A stretch of 64,000 bases of DNA from Planococcus sp. MER TA 32b (GTDB taxonomy: Bacteria > Bacillota > Bacilli > Bacillales_A > Planococcaceae), in contig JAMCAN010000001.1 in the NCBI GenBank assembly GCA_023715185.1, forward strand, positions 1,488,001 through 1,552,000, given 5' to 3'. The position numbers were made by a program, and so were the translations under genes. The notes beneath the pieces are model-generated. The model saw only the letters and a list, made by a program, of their open reading frames with translations. It was not told the DNA's origin and did not search any database. This document shows positions 33,872-42,712 of the stretch, piece by piece (position 1 is the stretch's first letter; each line of letters starts with the position of its first letter).

Positions 33872-34722
33872 TGGGTAATAGCCTCCTTATGTGAAATGCT
33901 TAAATTCATACTCATATCAAGATTGCTGACACTGTGTGTCAAAGCGCCGATGGATATGACATCGACACCAGTGTCTTTGTAATCCCGCAATTTTTCCAGA
34001 TCGATGCCTCCTGATGCCTCAGTCCGGATAGCGGGGGGCACAAGCTGTACCCAGTGTTTCATAGTTTCAGGCGTTTGATTATCGAACATGATGACATCAG
34101 GCGATGCTTTGATCGCTTCCATTAATTGTTCTTCTGTTTCCACTTCAACCTCGATCATCATCATATGGCCATGGGCAGACCGCGCTTTTTCCACGGCATC
34201 CGTAATGGAGCCGGCAGCTGCAATGTGATTGTCTTTCAGCATTACAGCATCGTACAGCCCTTGGCGATGGTTAAATCCGCCGCCTGCTCTTACCGCATAT
34301 TTTTCAAACATGCGCAGGCCGGGTGTCGTTTTTCTCGTATCGACAATGCGGGTGCGGGAGCCGTCAAGTGCCTCCACACATTGTTTGGTCAATGTTGCAA
34401 TCGCACTCATCCGCTGCACAAGATTGAGAAAAACCCGTTCCCCTGATAAGATCCGAGATACTTTTCCGGTAATCCTGACTATCGGTTCGCCCGCTGCGAC
34501 CCGGTCGCCGTCCTTTTTAAGCAATTCAACCTTAACCAAAGGATCAAGAATATTGTAGCCCCATTCAAAAATATGTACTCCTGCGACTATGCCTTCACCC
34601 TTTGCGCGTACTATTGCTTCACCTTCATCCGTGTCATCAAAGATGACCGAGGAAGCGTCCCGTTCCCCGATATCTTCGATTAAAAAATGCCTTAAAGCTT
34701 TTTCTGCTATCAATCTGTTCAT
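33868..34722 (-). CDS. nadC: Nicotinate-nucleotide pyrophosphorylase (carboxylating) NadC
   Basis: 284 residues. It converts quinolinate and PRPP to nicotinate mononucleotide. Family motifs: [32 protein letters not shown] (about residues 138-157) and [14 protein letters not shown] precedes the ATG at 34722, which overlaps the nadB stop codon by four bases; the in-frame extension to 34803 lies inside nadB. Confidence 0.96.
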   Translation of the reverse strand: MNRLIAEKALRHFLIEDIGERDASSVIFDDTDEGEAIVRAKGEGIVAGVHIFEWGYNILDPLVKVELLKKDGDRVAAGEPIVRITGKVSRILSGERVFLNLVQRMSAIATLTKQCVEALDGSRTRIVDTRKTTPGLRMFEKYAVRAGGGFNHRQGLYDAVMLKDNHIAAAGSITDAVEKARSAHGHMMMIEVEVETEEQLMEAIKASPDVIMFDNQTPETMKHWVQLVPPAIRTEASGGIDLEKLRDYKDTGVDVISIGALTHSVSNLDMSMNLSISHKEAITQ

Positions 34723-36275
34723 TGTACAGTCTCCTTGCTGTGGATTTTCCGATCTGTAATCGCCGTTCCGGCTGCCGACAGTGCAATCACTTTTCCTTGC
34801 CATTCTTCTTTTTGGGCAGGAATGTCTGACCTGAAATGGGCGCCTCGGCTTTCAGCGCGCAAATAAGCTGCGGTTGCAAGCAGCGAACACACGGTTGTTT
34901 GATGATAGTTCCTGATATTTTCATTGCTCAGTTGCAATAGGTCTTCAACCTGAAGCAGGGGGAATTCTGTGATGAATCCGCTTAATTGTTCCTTGTTCCG
35001 CAGGATGCCGACGGAGCTGGTCATTCTCGAACGCATCAGCTCCATATCACGGAAATCGAAAGGGGCGGGATGCGCTGGGGTCCGGCGGTGAATTTCCAAG
35101 CTCCCAGCAGAAACTGTATTTTGTCCAACCAGATGGTCTGCCAGCCTTTGCGCGAAAACAATAGCTTCGAGCAGCGAGTTGCTTGCCAGCCGGTTTGCGC
35201 CGTGGACCCCACTCGACGCGACTTCCCCGATGGCATATAAGCCGACAATATTCGTCGAGCCTTTGTCATCCGTTTTAACTCCGCCCATATGAAAATGTGC
35301 TCCCGGCCTGACCGGCAGCAGATCCTTGGCTGGGTCCATTCCGTGAGCACGGCAATTTTTCCAGATTGCAGGGAACTTGGATCTGAATTCCCGTATGTGG
35401 CGCGCGTCAAGAAAAACAGGACCTTGCTCTTGCCAATGCCATTCGATGGCCCGGGCAACGATGTCCCGGGGAGCAAGTTCCTTCAAAGGATGCACATCTT
35501 GCATTATGGAGCAGCCATCTTTATTGACCAATAACGCGCCTTCCCCTCGGACCGCTTCTGAAATAAGTCCGCTGGATTTCCCGTCGATCGTCAAAATGGT
35601 GGGGTGGAACTGGACGAACTCGAGATCTTCCAAAACAGCTCCGGCACGATAGGCGAGCGACAGCCCTTCACCTTCTGCGACAGACGAATTGGAAGTGTGG
35701 CTGTATAAAGCGCCGATTCCCCCTGTCGCAAGGACGGTATGGCGAGCGAAAATTTCTTTTCGACGCCCATTTCCATCGCTTGCCACTGCCCCGAAGCATT
35801 TTCCATTCTCCGCAATGAGTTCAAGTGCCTGGTGATTGGTTAATAAATGAATCTTTTTTTCAGTTTTCTTCATTAAATAGTTCATCAGGATTTTTCCGGT
35901 CTGATCGCCGCCCGAATGGAGGATTCTGCGGATGCTGTGGGCGCCTTCCATTCCGAGTATCGGCTGTCCCGATTCGTCCTGGTCATAGGGCAGTCCTTCA
36001 GCCATCAGTTTTCTGATGGCAATTTGCCCTTCACGTGTCAGCATTCCGACACGTTCGGAACAGGCATGGCCTGCTGTCGCCAATAAAGTATCCGAAGCGT
36101 GCGCTTCCGGTGAATCCGTTGTATCGAGGCTGGCCGCGATTCCACCTTGTGCCAGCGTCGAATTCGCGTCATCAGGAGCGCTTTTTGTCAATACGGCAAT
36201 CTTATAGGAAGGAGGCAGAGAATGAGCGAGCATCAAGCCGGCTGCTCCGCCGCCGATTATACAGACATCAAACAA
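34719..36275 (-). CDS. nadB: L-aspartate oxidase NadB
   Basis: 518 residues, flavoprotein that oxidises L-aspartate to iminoaspartate, the first step of NAD synthesis. FAD-binding GGGAAGLMLA at residues 8-17, NSTLAQGGIAAS with the substrate region, and GVHGANRLASNSLLEA near 350. The start is TTG 36275 behind GAAGGTG. It heads nadBCA, divergent from a nifS-like gene with a palindrome in between that probably controls both. Confidence 0.96.
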   Translation of the reverse strand: MFDVCIIGGGAAGLMLAHSLPPSYKIAVLTKSAPDDANSTLAQGGIAASLDTTDSPEAHASDTLLATAGHACSERVGMLTREGQIAIRKLMAEGLPYDQDESGQPILGMEGAHSIRRILHSGGDQTGKILMNYLMKKTEKKIHLLTNHQALELIAENGKCFGAVASDGNGRRKEIFARHTVLATGGIGALYSHTSNSSVAEGEGLSLAYRAGAVLEDLEFVQFHPTILTIDGKSSGLISEAVRGEGALLVNKDGCSIMQDVHPLKELAPRDIVARAIEWHWQEQGPVFLDARHIREFRSKFPAIWKNCRAHGMDPAKDLLPVRPGAHFHMGGVKTDDKGSTNIVGLYAIGEVASSGVHGANRLASNSLLEAIVFAQRLADHLVGQNTVSAGSLEIHRRTPAHPAPFDFRDMELMRSRMTSSVGILRNKEQLSGFITEFPLLQVEDLLQLSNENIRNYHQTTVCSLLATAAYLRAESRGAHFRSDIPAQKEEWQGKVIALSAAGTAITDRKIHSKETVQ

Positions 36276-36295
36276 AACTTTACACCTTCTTTACA

Positions 36296-36309
36296 AGTGT
36301 CTTGACACT
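36296..36309. promoter_or_regulatory. Palindrome in the nadB-nifS divergent promoter region
   Basis: AGTGTC-TT-GACACT is a perfect palindrome. It contains a TTGACA (36302-36307) that could be the -35 of the nifS-like gene, with TACAGT (36326-36331) as -10. The place fits the NAD-responsive repressor NiaR (YrxA) of Bacillus; I have not checked its consensus. Confidence 0.6.
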
Positions 36310-36375
36310 ATTAATGACATAAAGATACAGTGAATACAAGGCTAAAATGCATTTTGAAGGGATTTTGATAAAGAT

Positions 36376-37509
36376 ATGAAAAGCTATTTGGACGCAGCAG
36401 CTGCAATTCCGATGAGAAAAGAAGCTTTACAGGCGTATTTGGAAACAGCCGAACAGGCATACGGCAATACCCAAAGCCTTCATGATGCCGGAACAGAAGC
36501 GGCGAATTATGTGGACTCCTGCCGGCGGATCCTGGGTAATTTACTGGATGCCAGACCTGAAGGATTTTACTTTGCCGGCAGTGCCTCAGAAGGAAATCAA
36601 TTGGCCATCCGATCGTTATTGAAAGGAAGACCCGAACATTGCAGGAAAATCATTTCAACGTCTTTGGAACACGCCTCTGTACTGGCTGTTTTGCACGAGT
36701 TGGAAAAGGAAGGATATGTTGTGGAGTATTTACCGGTGGACGAATTCGGAAATCTGAACCGGAAAGCATTTGAACACGCGGTGGATGAACAAACGGCACT
36801 TGTCATTATGCAGCTCGTCAATTCTGAAATGGGGGTGATACAGGATGTCGCCTATTGTGCGGAGTATGCCAAACGCTATAATGTTCCGCTTCATTCGGAT
36901 ATGGTCCAGGGTTTGGGCAAAATCCCTGTTAATCTATCGGATAGCGGGGTTGCCTCCGCTGTGTTCTCGGCCCATAAAATCGGCGGACCCAAAAGCGTCG
37001 GCATCGCCTATATGGATCCTGGTATCCACTGGCAATCCGTTTATGAAGGAACTGTCCATCAAAACGGTTTCCGCGCAGGGACAATCGATGTTCCGGGAAT
37101 CGTATCCGCCACAATTGCTGTTAAAAGCGCGGTGGCGGAACAGCCCGAAAATTTCAGGACCGCTGTGAAGCTGCAATCGTTTCTGCTTGAACGCCTGCCA
37201 GCGGGTGTGGTTCCCGCAGGCAAACCGTCGGAAAAATCCCCTTTTATCCAGGGGTTATTATTGCCGCATGTGGAAGGGCAATGGATGATGCTTGAATGTA
37301 ATCGCCATCAGATTGCCATCTCCACCGGAACAGCCTGCAAGATCGGGGCTGGTGAAGCGATGTCGGCAATGCTGGCGATGGGGCTTGAAAGTGACGTGGC
37401 CAGAAAGTTCATCAGAATTTCGTTTCATCATGGGACGACTGAAAAAGATCTGCTGAATTTCCTGGATGTAGTGAATAATACATTGCGACCGAAAGAACCA
37501 GTATATTAA
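36376..37509 (+). CDS. nifS: NifS-like cysteine desulfurase (NAD-cluster type)
   Basis: 377 residues. PLP enzyme with the Lys in SAHKIGGPKSVG (about residue 200), His in SLEHASVLAV and the persulphide Cys in STGTACKIG (about 320). It takes sulphur from cysteine; the copy next to nadB in Bacillus is known to mature the NadA cluster, and the same arrangement here supports that job. Its ATG lies about 75 bases from the palindrome at 36296-36309, which would tie it to NAD-responsive control. Confidence 0.9.
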   Translation: MKSYLDAAAAIPMRKEALQAYLETAEQAYGNTQSLHDAGTEAANYVDSCRRILGNLLDARPEGFYFAGSASEGNQLAIRSLLKGRPEHCRKIISTSLEHASVLAVLHELEKEGYVVEYLPVDEFGNLNRKAFEHAVDEQTALVIMQLVNSEMGVIQDVAYCAEYAKRYNVPLHSDMVQGLGKIPVNLSDSGVASAVFSAHKIGGPKSVGIAYMDPGIHWQSVYEGTVHQNGFRAGTIDVPGIVSATIAVKSAVAEQPENFRTAVKLQSFLLERLPAGVVPAGKPSEKSPFIQGLLLPHVEGQWMMLECNRHQIAISTGTACKIGAGEAMSAMLAMGLESDVARKFIRISFHHGTTEKDLLNFLDVVNNTLRPKEPVY

Positions 37510-37562
37510 TTTGCGGAATAATCCATTAATTGCTATCCTTACAAAAAAGGATGGTGATATCA

Positions 37563-38033
37563 GTGAGTGATATTATTGAATTGACGAAAATTACGATTTT
37601 GCAGAAAGATACAGCCAACAAAATACGCGAAGCTTATATCGGTGATTTTAAAGATCCTGTCATATTCGGCGTCCACGGAGGTGTGCGTGAATTTTACGGA
37701 GTCGACACCGATCCTGAATTTCCGTCTACACTGGACCATATTGTAGCAGCAGCGGGCGGTTGACTGGTCGGCACATTATCAGGCGCGCTGGAAGCGCGTC
37801 ATATACCGACTTCACCGGACAAAGTCAAAGCGGATGTTCAAGGCACCATCGAAGCGCCGGAGGGTGTTTTGATAATTACCAAAATCAGCTGCCATTACCA
37901 CTTGAAAGTGCCTGCCGGCAAAGAAGACGCCGCCGAACGGGCCCTGAAAGTATTTGACAGAGGATGTCCTGTGGCACAGACACTTAAAGGCGCAGTCGAG
38001 ATTGCACACACATGGGAAATTGAAACTTATTGA
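37563..38033 (+). CDS. OsmC-family protein with an in-frame UGA at the catalytic cysteine
   Basis: 156 codons if the UGA at 37761-37763 is read through. Residues 1-66 run from a GTG start (SDIIELTKITIL, with GGTGA five bases upstream) to HIVAAAGG; the frame then continues without a break through LVGTLSGALEARHIPTSPDK to DRGCPVAQTLKGAVEIAHTW. OsmC/Ohr-like peroxidases have a Cys directly after the G-G and a second Cys in C-P-V; the second is intact and the UGA occupies the first. This fits a selenocysteine or a nonsense mutation. A strong hairpin follows the UGA (37782-37800). Glycerate kinase lies downstream. If UGA is a stop, this is a broken gene. Confidence 0.75.
37782..37800 (+). promoter_or_regulatory. 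Bacterial SECIS-like hairpin after the OsmC UGA
   Basis: GGCGCGCT pairs with AGCGCGTC (eight pairs, one G-U) around the loop GGA (37790-37792). Exactly 26 bases lie between the UGA and the first loop G, and the loop begins with G, both as described for bacterial SECIS elements. The same bases also encode a Gly-Ala-Leu-Glu-Ala-Arg run common in OsmC homologues, so the hairpin might be fortuitous. Confidence 0.5.
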
Positions 38034-38134
38034 ATGTATGGCTGTAAATGGATTCGCGGGGAGGCTTGCCTTACAATAAGGCATGTCTTCTCTTTTATTA
38101 TTAAGATATGCTACTGAATCCCAGGAGGTCCTTT

Positions 38135-39286
38135 ATGAAAATCATTATTGCGCCGGATTCGTTCAAGGGTTCGCTGACGAGTATGCAAGCGGCATTGGCC
38201 ATAGAACGGGGGATACATGAAATCGATCCACTGGCTGAAACTGTTCTTTTGCCGATGGCCGACGGAGGGGAAGGGACCGTGGATGCAGTTCTATGGGGAA
38301 GCGGCGGAGAGAGAATCAGCTGCCGCGTACAGGATCCGCTTGGCCGGGAAATCGAGGCGGCATACGGATGGATTGAAAAAGACAAAACAGCGGTAATTGA
38401 AACAGCCGCAGCCTCAGGATTGCCTTTACTGAAGCGGGGGGAGCTGAAACCGGAAAACGCATCGAGTTTCGGAACAGGACAATTGATAAAAGACGCATTG
38501 GAACGGGGAGCGGAAACGATCATTCTCGGACTTGGGGGAAGTGCGACAATCGATGCGGGCACGGGACTGTTTCAGGCGCTCGGTGTGAAATTCTTCGATA
38601 ATGAGGAAAGAGAACTCGTAAATATCGGCGGCCGATTGGAAAAAGTCGCCGCGATGGATCTATCGGAATTGGATGGTTCACTCAAAACCGTCAGTTTCAT
38701 CGCGGCCAGTGATGTGACGAATCCGCTTTTGGGAACAGAAGGAGCGATTGCGGTGTTCGGGCCTCAAAAAGGGGTGGAGCAACATCAATTGGAACGATTC
38801 GAAAAAGGTATGCAGCAATTTTCAGCAATAGCCGCTCGTGTTGCCCGCAACGATAAAAGAAATGAACCGGGAAGCGGAGCGGCAGGAGGTATCGGCTTTC
38901 TCCTGCAGACGCTGCTTGATGTTGATTTTCAGAATGGACTGGAATTGATTGTCGGCAAGGTCCGGCTGGAACAACAGCTCCTCAGCGCAGATTTAGTGCT
39001 GACTGGAGAAGGCCGCATCGATGGACAATCTTTATTCGGCAAAGTTCCTGTTGGCATTGGCCGATTGGCAATGAAACACAATGTGCCTGTCATAGCGTTT
39101 GCGGGATCGATCGGTTCCGGGGCTGAAAACCTGGAGAAGAAAGGCATACTTGAAATCATGCCGATCACAGATGGACCGACAGGACTCGAGAAAGCTTTGA
39201 ATGATGGCGAAGATCTCTTATACAAAGCATCAAAACGGCTCATGAACCTCCTGGAAATCGGCAACGTGATCAGAAAAAACACATGA
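38135..39286 (+). CDS. Glycerate kinase (GlxK/GarK family)
   Basis: 383 residues. Starts MKIIIAPDSFKGSLTS, the signature of type II glycerate kinases, followed by MADGGEGTVDAV, GLGGSATIDAGTG and LTGEGRIDGQSLFGKVP. Phosphorylates glycerate with ATP to a phosphoglycerate. The ATG at 38135 has AGGAGGT seven bases upstream; an in-frame ATG at 38108 is in the leader. It is followed by a terminator and lies 101 bases after the OsmC gene. Confidence 0.95.
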   Translation: MKIIIAPDSFKGSLTSMQAALAIERGIHEIDPLAETVLLPMADGGEGTVDAVLWGSGGERISCRVQDPLGREIEAAYGWIEKDKTAVIETAAASGLPLLKRGELKPENASSFGTGQLIKDALERGAETIILGLGGSATIDAGTGLFQALGVKFFDNEERELVNIGGRLEKVAAMDLSELDGSLKTVSFIAASDVTNPLLGTEGAIAVFGPQKGVEQHQLERFEKGMQQFSAIAARVARNDKRNEPGSGAAGGIGFLLQTLLDVDFQNGLELIVGKVRLEQQLLSADLVLTGEGRIDGQSLFGKVPVGIGRLAMKHNVPVIAFAGSIGSGAENLEKKGILEIMPITDGPTGLEKALNDGEDLLYKASKRLMNLLEIGNVIRKNT

Positions 39287-39312
39287 TATCAGGTTTAAAG
39301 CCTGAATTTACG

Positions 39313-39340
39313 GACCCGCTCATAGATGAGCGGGTTTTTC
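39313..39340 (+). terminator. Terminator after glycerate kinase
   Basis: ACCCGCTCAT / ATGAGCGGGT stem followed by TTTTTC. Confidence 0.9.
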
Positions 39341-39605
39341 TGTGAAAATTAATAATATCTTAATAAATATTCTGGTTCTTTTTTGAGTAATCAGGTCTAT
39401 AATTAGGAGTGAATATAACAGTTAATTACAAATATTTATGAAACTTTACTCTCACTCAATCGTTAAATTAAATATAGATAAAAAAGTCCCGATAAAGTAT
39501 AAGTCTCCGGACGCATATATTAATAGCCTGGCGCCTGATGTGAGTTTCTAGAGAGATAGATATACTGAAGCTAAGAAAAATCGGGATTCTTGCAAGGGGG
39601 AAGAA
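39341..39605 (+). other. Intergenic region before the lipid cluster
   Basis: AT-rich, no gene. A TATAAT at 39398-39403 could be a -10 box but lacks a good -35. AAGGGGG at the end is the ribosome binding site of the next gene. No other structure is clear. Confidence 0.5.
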
Positions 39606-40178
39606 ATGATGGAAATTTACATAGTGTTCACTGATACCAAAACCAATCTGGCGAAAATGATCAAGAACTGCACACGTTATCCTTTCAGCCATGTTTCACT
39701 GTCTTTCACTAAGGATTTGAGCCAAATGTACAGCTTTGGACGAAAGGAAACGGATAATGCCTTTATCGCAGGATTTGTAAAGGAAGATGTGCGGGATCAT
39801 CTTTTCCAGCGGGCTGATTGCGCCGTCTGTAAATTACAGCTCAGCGAAGATTGCTACGAGAGAATATGGGCGTATGTTAAACGGATGGAGCGGGAAAAAG
39901 ATTCTTTCAAATATAATTTCACCGGTCTGTTCGCTGTTGCTTTGAATTATAACTTCAATCGGAAAAATGCTTATTTCTGTTCGCAATTTGTAACGGAAGC
40001 GCTGGCTGCGGGAAATATCCAGTTGACGGAAAAGCCGCCAGCTCTTATGACGCCTCGCGACATCTTTTCCTCAGACAGTATGGAAATGATTTACCGAGGA
40101 GATATGAGAAACTATCCTTATCTTGATGCCATGCCTGCGTTTGCTCCCGAGCCCCGCTTTTTGGAGGCTGTCCAATGA
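39606..40178 (+). CDS. NlpC/P60-superfamily permuted papain-like hydrolase (YiiX-like)
   Basis: 190 residues, no signal peptide. The circularly permuted Cys-His arrangement is visible: an early His in YPFSHVSLSF (about residue 29) and the late Cys in AYFCSQFVTEALAAG (about 126). Members cleave acyl, amide or lipid bonds. GGGGGAAGAA precedes the start; ATG 39609 is an alternative. It overlaps the glycosyltransferase gene by four bases (ATGA), so both enzymes probably work in the same envelope or lipid pathway. Confidence 0.75.
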   Translation: MMEIYIVFTDTKTNLAKMIKNCTRYPFSHVSLSFTKDLSQMYSFGRKETDNAFIAGFVKEDVRDHLFQRADCAVCKLQLSEDCYERIWAYVKRMEREKDSFKYNFTGLFAVALNYNFNRKNAYFCSQFVTEALAAGNIQLTEKPPALMTPRDIFSSDSMEMIYRGDMRNYPYLDAMPAFAPEPRFLEAVQ

Positions 40179-41296
40179 AGAAAGTCCTGCTGCTCCCTTT
40201 GCTGGATAGCATGCCATCCGGGCATCACCAGGTGGCGGATGCCATCAGTGAGCTCATTCATGCTAATTCCGAAGAGATTGAATGCAGGAAATTGGATATT
40301 CTGAGTGAATGGAACAGCTGGATTGAAAAGAGCATCGTAGCGGGATATCTCGGATGGATCCGCCGCTTTCCGGGATCCTACGCATGGATTTACCGGAAAC
40401 TCGCCTATCGCAGCAGAAGCGAACGCCCCCATAAATTTTATGAAGTATTATTCATGGATAAAGTGAAAGAAATCCTGGAAAAGGAGAAGCCGGACCTGAT
40501 TGTCTGCAGCCATGGATTCGCTTCCCTTTTCATAAACCGGCTGAAAGAGTCAGGTGAATGCGCTATACCCGCACTTAATATCTATACGGACTTTTTCATA
40601 AATGACGTGTGGGGCTGCAGCCATATCGACTATCATTTCGCGCCGAGCCGACAGGTAAAAGATGCACTTGTGGCTAACTGCAATGTGGCTGAAAGCCGGA
40701 TTTTCGTCACCGGAATCCCGATCAGTTCAAAATTCGAGCGGCGGACACGCCGGACAGGCATTAAGGATGATGCAAAAAACCGGATTTTATTGTCCGGCGG
40801 CAGCGTGGGACTTGGGAATATCGGGGAATTGGTCAAGAAGCGGGACAGAGGCACAAATTGCGGCGTAAAGGTTCTGTGTGGAGCCAATAAAGACTTATAT
40901 GAAGATATCAGACGCATACCGGATGAGTTTGCAGAAGCTTATCCTTATATATCTTCGAAAGAAGAAATGAACAGAATCTACGACGAAGTGGACGCCGTCA
41001 TCAGCAAGCCCGGAGGCGTCACGGTCTCGGAAGCGCTCAGAAAAGGCCTTCCCATTTTTATATCTTCCGCATTGCCCGGACAGGAACAGATTAATCTGCA
41101 GATTTTAATGGAGATGGATTTGGTAACTTTGGTCCCTGAGGGAGAAGATGCGATCGATTTCACCTGCAATGCACTGCAGGATGAGGCAACGATGCGCAAA
41201 TTCAATGAAGCTGCTGTCCGGTACAGGAAATCAATCGAATTGGCCGATTCAAGAAGCATCTTTCTGGTGATTCAACAAATGCTGGAGCGGGGCTGA
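40175..41296 (+). CDS. Glycosyltransferase of the MGDG synthase / UgtP type
   Basis: 373 residues, GT-B fold. The N-terminal part starts MKKVLLLPLLDSMPSGHHQ, the G-H-H/G-H motif of MGDG-synthase-like enzymes; the C-terminal part has the nucleotide-sugar site KPGGVTVSEALRKGLPIF (about residues 280-297) and LPGQEQIN. These enzymes move a sugar to diacylglycerol, making glycolipids that may anchor lipoteichoic acid. Translation is coupled to the preceding hydrolase; the DedA gene starts only five bases downstream. Confidence 0.87.
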   Translation: MKKVLLLPLLDSMPSGHHQVADAISELIHANSEEIECRKLDILSEWNSWIEKSIVAGYLGWIRRFPGSYAWIYRKLAYRSRSERPHKFYEVLFMDKVKEILEKEKPDLIVCSHGFASLFINRLKESGECAIPALNIYTDFFINDVWGCSHIDYHFAPSRQVKDALVANCNVAESRIFVTGIPISSKFERRTRRTGIKDDAKNRILLSGGSVGLGNIGELVKKRDRGTNCGVKVLCGANKDLYEDIRRIPDEFAEAYPYISSKEEMNRIYDEVDAVISKPGGVTVSEALRKGLPIFISSALPGQEQINLQILMEMDLVTLVPEGEDAIDFTCNALQDEATMRKFNEAAVRYRKSIELADSRSIFLVIQQMLERG

Positions 41297-41301
41297 GGGG
41301 G

Positions 41302-41898
41302 ATGGACATCCAATCTGTCATCGATCAGATTTTGTTGTTCTTGGAAGCAATGGGGCTGTTTGGGTTATTTGGAGCCATTTTTCTGGAAGGAGCGTCAGTG
41401 CCGTTTCCAGGCATAATCGCCGTTTTGGCATACGGCGGATTGCTCGACCTTTCATTGGCGATGATGGCCGCAATCGCCGTCGCGATGGCTGCCATTTACA
41501 GTTTGGCTAGCCTGATACCTTATTATGTCGGCAATAAATTGGAGCATCTTCTATGGAATAAAATCCGTAATGGCCTCAATAAGGCGAGCCATTTCTTTAA
41601 CCGCTATGGAATATGGAGCATCGCGCTGTCCCGTCCATTCGGGATAGGAAATTATATCTCCTATCTGGCGGGCATCAGCAATGTCGGCTTGGTGAAATAT
41701 TTGCTGCTTACATTTACAGGGATCTTACCTTGGTGTTTTGTGATTCTGTATCTTGGCGATTACCTGAATGGCAATTATGAGCGCTTCTCGGCACTTTTTA
41801 ATGAATACAAATTTGAATTTTACGGAATCGGCCTCTTGCTGGCGGTGCTCTTTACAGCGTATTCCATCTGGAAGCGCAGAAAAAAAGAACGGATATGA
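41302..41898 (+). CDS. DedA-family membrane protein
   Basis: 198 residues, about five membrane segments. DedA (VTT) features: GLFGAIFLEGASVPFPG (glutamate in a re-entrant loop), NRYGIWSIALSRPF with the conserved Arg, and YLAGISNVGLVKYLLLTF. DedA proteins include flippases for phosphatidylethanolamine or undecaprenyl phosphate, which fits this lipid gene set. GAGGGGG lies six bases before the ATG. Confidence 0.9.
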   Translation: MDIQSVIDQILLFLEAMGLFGLFGAIFLEGASVPFPGIIAVLAYGGLLDLSLAMMAAIAVAMAAIYSLASLIPYYVGNKLEHLLWNKIRNGLNKASHFFNRYGIWSIALSRPFGIGNYISYLAGISNVGLVKYLLLTFTGILPWCFVILYLGDYLNGNYERFSALFNEYKFEFYGIGLLLAVLFTAYSIWKRRKKERI

Positions 41899-41900
41899 AA

Positions 41901-41930
41901 AGCCTCTTCAAATGCGAAGAGGCTTTTCTG
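41901..41930. terminator. Bidirectional terminator between dedA and the NAT gene
   Basis: AGCCTCTTC pairs with GAAGAGGCT, with T runs on both strands. The stop codon of the leftward NAT gene lies in the stem. Confidence 0.85.
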
Positions 41931-42675
41931 TATTCAATATGATCCCGAATTCTTCTTCGAGCAATTTTACTTTTTCAGCTTCCGTCAATTCCTGCTTTTC
42001 TTTCCTGCCTTCTATAGTCCGGGTAAGAGTGGTTCCGGAAAGCGTGACACGGCCATCCGGAGTCGCTTTTGTCACGATGTCATCATGCGTAAATGTAGAT
42101 TCTTCCGATACCTGGTTGAAGATACAGCCTTCATGGAAATCCTCCAGCTTTTTCTCATCCAGTGTAAAACGGTACAGCACTTTTTCGTTCCCGTCATTTT
42201 CGCGAGAGAGTTCATAAACTTCGGATTCGGCTTCCTCTATCCGATAAGTTCCGCTATTATCGGTATGCCTTTCGCCTTCGAGAGGAATCGGACTGATCGT
42301 CGAATCGCCAAAACCCGCGTCCACCAGATAAGGGGCGTCGAGTTCAACGATGATGGCTGCATGCGTATCGGCTTTTGCATAGCTGCCGTCAGGCTTCACG
42401 ACAGTCGCTGAAATCATTTTGGCGTCAAAACCGATTTGCTGCAGAAGCCAGCAGAACAAGCCGTTCAGTTCATAGCAATAACCGCCTCTGTGCTGATTGA
42501 CCACTTTGTCGTAGATGCTCTCCAGATTCAGGTAGATCGGGACTTTTCGGATTACATCCAGGTTCTCGAAAGGGATATGCTGCATGTGAAGTGATTGGAG
42601 ACGCGCCAGGTCCTGCAGGTAATTCTCTTCGATGGGATGGGCATTAAAACGTTTCAGATATTTTATCGGATCCAT
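41908..42675 (-). CDS. Arylamine N-acetyltransferase
   Basis: 255 residues. The NAT catalytic triad is visible: Cys in QHRGGYCYELNGLFCW (about residue 69), His in ADTHAAIIVEL (about 110) and Asp in PYLVDAGFGD (about 125). It acetylates arylamines or hydrazines with acetyl-CoA. GGAAGGA precedes the ATG at 42675; the extension to 42762 runs into the upstream gene. Confidence 0.94.
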   Translation of the reverse strand: MDPIKYLKRFNAHPIEENYLQDLARLQSLHMQHIPFENLDVIRKVPIYLNLESIYDKVVNQHRGGYCYELNGLFCWLLQQIGFDAKMISATVVKPDGSYAKADTHAAIIVELDAPYLVDAGFGDSTISPIPLEGERHTDNSGTYRIEEAESEVYELSRENDGNEKVLYRFTLDEKKLEDFHEGCIFNQVSEESTFTHDDIVTKATPDGRVTLSGTTLTRTIEGRKEKQELTEAEKVKLLEEEFGIILNTEKPLRI

Positions 42676-42712
42676 ATATATTTTCCTTCCTTTCATGCGG
42701 TAGCTTACTGGC

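Noticed and set aside
39376-39403. TTCTTT / TATAAT promoter before the lipid cluster
   Set aside because: The -35 match is poor and the leader would be about 200 bases; kept only as a remark.
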